Shown here: in pieces, positions 60,445 to 64,000 of the stretch
Position numbering within the stretch: the first letter of the stretch is position 1
Layout of the letters: the number at the start of each line of letters is the position of its first letter
IMG/VR virus record: IMGVR_UViG_3300004184_000006
Coordinates: 1 to 64,000 of that record
DNA: 64,000 nucleotides
From: a virus
Strand: one strand, 5' to 3'
Notes under the pieces: model-generated
Database searches by the model: none
What the model saw: the letters and a program-made list of their open reading frames with translations, nothing else
Told to the model about the DNA's origin: nothing
Made by a program: the position numbers and the translations under genes

Positions 60445-61477
60445 TAACAACCAAATTGCTGAATACAGCAAAACTGAAGCTGAATTGAGCGCGTTGCGAG
60501 AAGTTTGCGCGACAACGGTATTCGATGTCAAAACACCTTCTGGTATGAAGCAAGCTGTAAGTTTACGCGCTAAGGTGCGTGGACTAAGAACAAGTGTTGA
60601 AAAGTTACGCAAAGAAACTAAAGCTCCTGTTTTGGCTCTTGGAAAGCTTATTGATAGCGAAGCCAATAGAATAACTAACGCGCTTTTCGATTTAGAAAAG
60701 CCAATTGATGGTGCTATAAAAGCAGAGGAATCGCGCAAGGCGGAAGAAAAAAAGATTGAAGCTGAACGGGAGGCCAAGGTTCAAGAATGGTTTGATTCTA
60801 TTAATCAGATACCAATTTGCTACATAGGCGTTTCATCACTGCTAATTAAAGAAAAAATTGAATGGCTTAGCGGCAATGACGACCTACATCCTGATTTGTT
60901 TAAATCTCGACTTAATGAGGCAAAAGCAGCAATACTATCAATCATCGAAAAGCTAACGGTTATGCTGCATTTTGCCGAGAAAGGCGAAAATGATAGAGCC
61001 GAACTTGCCGAAAAAACCAAACAGCTTGATGAGCTGAGTGTTAAGCCCGATCCAGTCCATGAATCAACGGTATCAGTTGATAGTGTTACCAAACCAGCGA
61101 TTGTTAGCAATGACGATTATCAAGATACGATGTTCGGCCTGTCAAATAGCCAGCTAACGTTTATCAGTACCATTCAAAACTCCAGTGATGTTGCGGTTCG
61201 TAACATACGACGCATGGCAGGTGAATTACTTGCATTGCGAACTTCTTATGAGCATCTTTTATGGCTAACCACATCAAGGCCGATTGAGACAGCCCCAAGG
61301 CACGGTAAAAACATCCTGTTATCAAATGGCAGAATATGGAAACAGGGCTATCACCATGATAGCGACGGCTGGATAGGCGTTGATAAACCTACCCACTGGC
61401 AACCACTGCCAAACACACCAATGCCTCAGGCTGAGGAATCTAACTTAAAAATCGCGGATGACGCGCTAGGAATGTAA
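60437..61477 (+). CDS. Coiled-coil recombination-module protein with DUF551-like end
   Basis: 346 residues from the ATG at 60437 (AAAGG upstream); an upstream in-frame ATG at 60383 lies inside the previous gene. Residues about 30-130 form a charged coiled coil typical of phage proteins beside recT (SLRAKVRGLRTSVEKLRKET). The C-terminus (RPIETAPRHGKNILLSNGRI ... DGWIGVDKPTHWQPLP) resembles DUF551. Confidence 0.6.
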   Translation: MDNNNQIAEYSKTEAELSALREVCATTVFDVKTPSGMKQAVSLRAKVRGLRTSVEKLRKETKAPVLALGKLIDSEANRITNALFDLEKPIDGAIKAEESRKAEEKKIEAEREAKVQEWFDSINQIPICYIGVSSLLIKEKIEWLSGNDDLHPDLFKSRLNEAKAAILSIIEKLTVMLHFAEKGENDRAELAEKTKQLDELSVKPDPVHESTVSVDSVTKPAIVSNDDYQDTMFGLSNSQLTFISTIQNSSDVAVRNIRRMAGELLALRTSYEHLLWLTTSRPIETAPRHGKNILLSNGRIWKQGYHHDSDGWIGVDKPTHWQPLPNTPMPQAEESNLKIADDALGM

Positions 61478-61714
61478 ATGACTGTACACAGAGATATACC
61501 AGAAGTGATTGAAAGATGTAAAGAAAGCACATCGGTTTTGGCAATTTTCCAAGCACCAGAACCACATAAGTTTAATGTACTGTTTGCTGATACCGTGCAA
61601 ACAACAAAAGACATTAAAGCTGGTCATGACGATAGAGGCAATAAGCTGATTTGTATCGTTAATGTGGGTGATGGCATGGCTGAGTTGGCCGAAAAATTGA
61701 AGGCAGAGATATGA
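61478..61714 (+). CDS. Small unknown protein
   Basis: 78 residues, starting right after the previous stop and overlapping ssb by ATGA. Mixed alpha/beta. Unknown. Confidence 0.55.
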   Translation: MTVHRDIPEVIERCKESTSVLAIFQAPEPHKFNVLFADTVQTTKDIKAGHDDRGNKLICIVNVGDGMAELAEKLKAEI

Positions 61715-62139
61715 GCAATGTCTTTAGTTTTACAGGCCGCGTAGGTCGTGACGCGGAGGTGAGGTATATCCCGTCAGGTGCGGCTGTTTTGAATGTGAAC
61801 GTAGCACATGATGTTGGTTATGGCGATAGAGCGCAGACGATATGGGTAGAGTGCGCGGTATGGGGTAAGCGTGCCGAAGGGCAGCTTGTAACGTACCTTA
61901 AAAAAGGTCAGCAGGTTTTTGTCTCAGGGGAATTGTCACAAAGCACATACAAGGCCAATGATGGCACTGAAAAAACCAAGCTGGTTTTAAATGCCAATAT
62001 CCTTGATCTGGTCGGCAGCAATGCGCCGCAATCACAAGCCGCGCCGCAATCACAGCACCATACTGATAGAACCCCATCGCCTAATGCACCACCAAGAGAT
62101 AATTTTGATGAGCCATTTGATGGCGATATGCCATTTTAG
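61711..62139 (+). CDS. ssb: Single-stranded DNA-binding protein
   Basis: 142 residues. OB fold: FSFTGRVGRDAEVRYIPSGA, WVECAVWGKRAEGQLVTYLK, KGQQVFVSGELSQSTYKAND. Disordered linker with APQSQ repeats and acidic tip FDGDMPF for partner binding. Acts with RecT. Confidence 0.92.
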   Translation: MSNVFSFTGRVGRDAEVRYIPSGAAVLNVNVAHDVGYGDRAQTIWVECAVWGKRAEGQLVTYLKKGQQVFVSGELSQSTYKANDGTEKTKLVLNANILDLVGSNAPQSQAAPQSQHHTDRTPSPNAPPRDNFDEPFDGDMPF

Positions 62140-62178
62140 GAGTCAGTTGTTAAGTAATCCTTAACAACTCAACAACCA

Positions 62179-62202
62179 AGCCCTGCTAGTCGGGGCTTTT
62201 TT
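62179..62202 (+). terminator. Intrinsic terminator after ssb
   Basis: AGCCC ... GGGCT with T6. Confidence 0.8.
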
Positions 62203-62223
62203 ATGTCAAACAAGAGGCAATTT

Positions 62224-62532
62224 ATGGCTGAATCGCTAACAACAAAGCAAGCCGCCAAATTTTTGGGCTGTCACGAAGACACAGTTTATAAGCTGGTTCG
62301 TGAGGGTAAAATTAAGGCCTGCAATATCGGGCGTGGGTATCGTTTTTTAATAGATGACCTAAAAGCGCAATTTGATTATGCTATCAACGGCGATAACAGC
62401 AACGTGGTTGATTTTGGTAAACGCAAACTGGAGGATAAAAAATGCCAATCTATCAACGCGGGGAAACGTGGTGTCTCGACTATACCGACGCAAGCGGGAG
62501 GCGAGTACGCGAGTCTGCTGGGACTAAAATAA
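62224..62532 (+). CDS. Excisionase-type MerR-like HTH protein
   Basis: 102 residues from the ATG at 62224 (GAGG upstream); an earlier ATG at 62203 falls in the terminator. SLTTKQAAKFLGCHEDTVYK LVREGKIKA is the excisionase/helix_turn_helix_17 pattern. Its last 91 bp overlap the integrase gene. Likely directs excision. Confidence 0.75.
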   Translation: MAESLTTKQAAKFLGCHEDTVYKLVREGKIKACNIGRGYRFLIDDLKAQFDYAINGDNSNVVDFGKRKLEDKKCQSINAGKRGVSTIPTQAGGEYASLLGLK

Positions 62533-63470
62533 AAAAAGAAGCACAAGAGTTACTCAATAAAAAAGTAGCTCAGGTGTTTGAAGAAAAGCGGCTAGGCATA
62601 ATAACCAAGCCGCGTTACACATGGCAAGAGGCGGTTGTTCGGTGGCTATCTGAACAATCGCACAAGAAAAGTATTCACGAAGATAAAAACCATTTGCGTT
62701 GGCTTCATCCACATTTGCATGATACCAAACTGGACGAAATCAATAAAACCATGATTGATAATATCAGGCTTGCCAAGCTGCAAACAGGCGTAGCGAATGC
62801 GACTGTTAATAGAATGCTGGCGGTTTTGAGGTCGATATTGAACAGGGCTAAGGATGACTGGGAGTGGTTAGATAACACGCCACGCATTAAGGCAATGCCG
62901 ATTAAATCAGATCGGGTTCGGTGGCTAACTAGGGCGGAAGCTGAAAGGCTTATGAGTGAGTTGCCTCCACACCTTGAGGCAATGGCGCGGTTCACCCTTG
63001 AAACGGGGCTGCGTGAATCTAACGTGGTCAACTTGCAACGCTCACAGATTGACATGATTAGGCGGTGTGCGTGGATTCATGCTGAAAACTCAAAGAGTGG
63101 CAAGGCGATACCCGTCGCACTAAGTAAAGAAGCCTATCGCATAGTCAGTGAGCAATTGTCGGTAAATGAAACCTATGTGTTCACCTACGAAAATCACCCC
63201 GTTACCCGCGCCAATAATCACGCATGGCGTAAGGCACTAATCAGGGCGGGTATTAAAGATTTTCGCTGGCACGATTTAAGGCATACATGGGCTAGTTGGC
63301 ACGTTCAGAATGGCACGCCGTTGAATGTGCTTAAAGAGTTAGGAGGGTGGTCTGATTTATCCATCGTCATGCGTTACGCGCATTTATCCAGTGAGCATTT
63401 ATCGGGTTATGCGGACAATGCAGGTGGGCTATGTGTCACAAATCCGTCACAGTCTGCAAAAAAGGCGTAA
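62442..63470 (+). CDS. int: Tyrosine recombinase, phage integrase
   Basis: 342 residues. Catalytic set: R191 (ETGLRESN), K218, H277-x-x-R280 (WHDLRHTW), W303 and Y312 (MRYAHLS). N-terminal arm-binding (MPIYQRGETWCLDY) and core-binding domain (60-150). It ends 29 bp before a tRNA-Thr 3' segment. Confidence 0.93.
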   Translation: MPIYQRGETWCLDYTDASGRRVRESAGTKIKKEAQELLNKKVAQVFEEKRLGIITKPRYTWQEAVVRWLSEQSHKKSIHEDKNHLRWLHPHLHDTKLDEINKTMIDNIRLAKLQTGVANATVNRMLAVLRSILNRAKDDWEWLDNTPRIKAMPIKSDRVRWLTRAEAERLMSELPPHLEAMARFTLETGLRESNVVNLQRSQIDMIRRCAWIHAENSKSGKAIPVALSKEAYRIVSEQLSVNETYVFTYENHPVTRANNHAWRKALIRAGIKDFRWHDLRHTWASWHVQNGTPLNVLKELGGWSDLSIVMRYAHLSSEHLSGYADNAGGLCVTNPSQSAKKA

Positions 63471-63676
63471 ATCGTTTTTGTAAGTGCATGATTTTTAAAG
63501 CCGATGGGCGGAATCGAACCGCCGACCCACACATTACGAATCTTATACTTATTAAATTAACATAACATAATCAATAACTTGCGGTTATCGCCATTCCTGC
63601 AAACCCGTCACAAGCCGACACAACACGATACGACCATAATGCAACCCTACGACACTGTGTCACAAATTTGTCACAC
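63433..63676. other. Attachment-site region (att) with arm-type repeats
   Basis: The core is the tRNA segment at 63500-63542. Related GTCACA repeats flank it: GTGTCACAAATCCGTCACAG (63433-63452, inside int), CCGTCACAAG (63604-63613) and GTGTCACAAATTTGTCACAC (63657-63676). Arm sites on both sides of the core fit attP rather than a host junction. Confidence 0.6.
63500..63542 (-). tRNA. tRNA-Thr(CGT) 3' half (att core, not a full gene)
   Basis: On the minus strand the sequence has anticodon loop TTCGTAA, T-arm GGTTCGATTCCGCC and the acceptor end CATCGGC. It matches the 3' half of thrW-type tRNA. The 5' half is absent beyond 63542 and no CCA is encoded. Confidence 0.8.
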
Positions 63677-63734
63677 CTAAGATTATTTAGTTTATGGCTC
63701 GCGTGAGTCATAAAGAAAATTATTTTAACCAACG

Positions 63735-63757
63735 AACCCGCTATATGCGGGTTTTTT
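63735..63757 (+). terminator. Intrinsic terminator
   Basis: ACCCGC-TATAT-GCGGGT with T-run. Ends transcripts passing the att region. Confidence 0.8.
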
Positions 63758-63776
63758 ATTGAGCATAGGAAAGAGA

Positions 63777-64000
63777 ATGACATTTCAGGCAATTGTTAGA
63801 GAAAGAGAGGATGGCGATTTTGATGTTATTGCTGCAATACAAGTAAGTGGCTTGCAAGATGAGCTAAATTACATCCCTACCCAGTGGGCGAATGAGATTA
63901 TCGAGTACATGAATAAATGCGCTCCAAATGAAACATTTTCCACGCTTGAACTTGAAAATGTGACGGATGTTATTGAGGGCGACTTAACGGGTATTAATGA
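63777..64000 (+). CDS. Unknown small protein, cut by window end
   Basis: Open from the ATG at 63777 (AGGAAAGAG upstream) to the edge, at least 74 residues, acidic (MTFQAIVREREDGDFDVIAA ...). Phage-like size. No family recognised. Confidence 0.5.
   Translation, partial: MTFQAIVREREDGDFDVIAAIQVSGLQDELNYIPTQWANEIIEYMNKCAPNETFSTLELENVTDVIEGDLTGIN

Noticed and set aside
63500-63542. Complete tRNA gene
   Set aside because: Only the 3' half is present; no 5' half or D-arm follows beyond 63542.

Overview
The window is almost entirely one temperate, contractile-tailed (myovirus-type) phage genome. It has no rRNA, no complete tRNA and no recognisable chromosomal housekeeping block. The host looks gammaproteobacterial, judged from the CI/Cro-type switch, the RdgC, the Rha antirepressor, the LprI-type secreted cargo and an attachment site made of the 3' half of a tRNA-Thr(CGT) like E. 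coli thrW. I cannot name the genus. Position 1 lies inside a tail fibre gene and position 64000 inside a small ORF, so neither end of the element is visible.

Layout. Positions 1-53.7 kb run mostly on the minus strand. From high to low coordinates they hold: the early/replication operon (LuxR-type regulator, small ORFs, lambda O-like and P-like replication genes), unknown genes, an HNH endonuclease and both terminase subunits (53.7-45.1 kb); capsid and sheath operon (45.0-39.4); a Rha moron (39.3-38.6); tail operon (38.5-35.4); lysis, spike and DarA-like operon (35.3-33.0); a 1279-aa polyvalent protein, tail fibre genes and a TSCPD gene (32.9-22.8); a 2503-aa DarB-like methyltransferase-helicase with an intein, then a metallopeptidase protein (22.7-12.7); portal, dCTP deaminase and tape measure (11.1-5.0); baseplate and fibre (3.7-1). 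Two plus-strand cargo islands interrupt this (4.0-4.9 and 11.4-12.5 kb). The CI/Cro-type switch is at 53.7-56 kb. The rightward early operon (rdgC, recT, ssb, excisionase, integrase) runs to 63.5 kb and ends at the tRNA-Thr att region.

Regulation. Seven operon starts carry the same minus-strand promoter: AAAAACCC plus two bases, exactly 23 bp, then a -10 (TAAACT, TAAAAT or CATAAT). An eighth, degenerate copy precedes the LuxR-type gene. I read this as the phage late promoter and the LuxR-type protein as its likely activator. Two TTGACA-N18 promoters flank the cI side and share AACY-N3-RGTT operators. Seven iterons inside the O-like gene mark a probable origin.

The most unusual content is a class 3 intein with a LAGLIDADG domain in the Walker A of the DarB-like protein, a set of Dar/polyvalent proteins split over several operons, an unknown 307-aa gene in the position of lambda rex, and a fibre with 21 copies of a 23-residue repeat. 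Family names come from reading the translations by eye; no database search was run.
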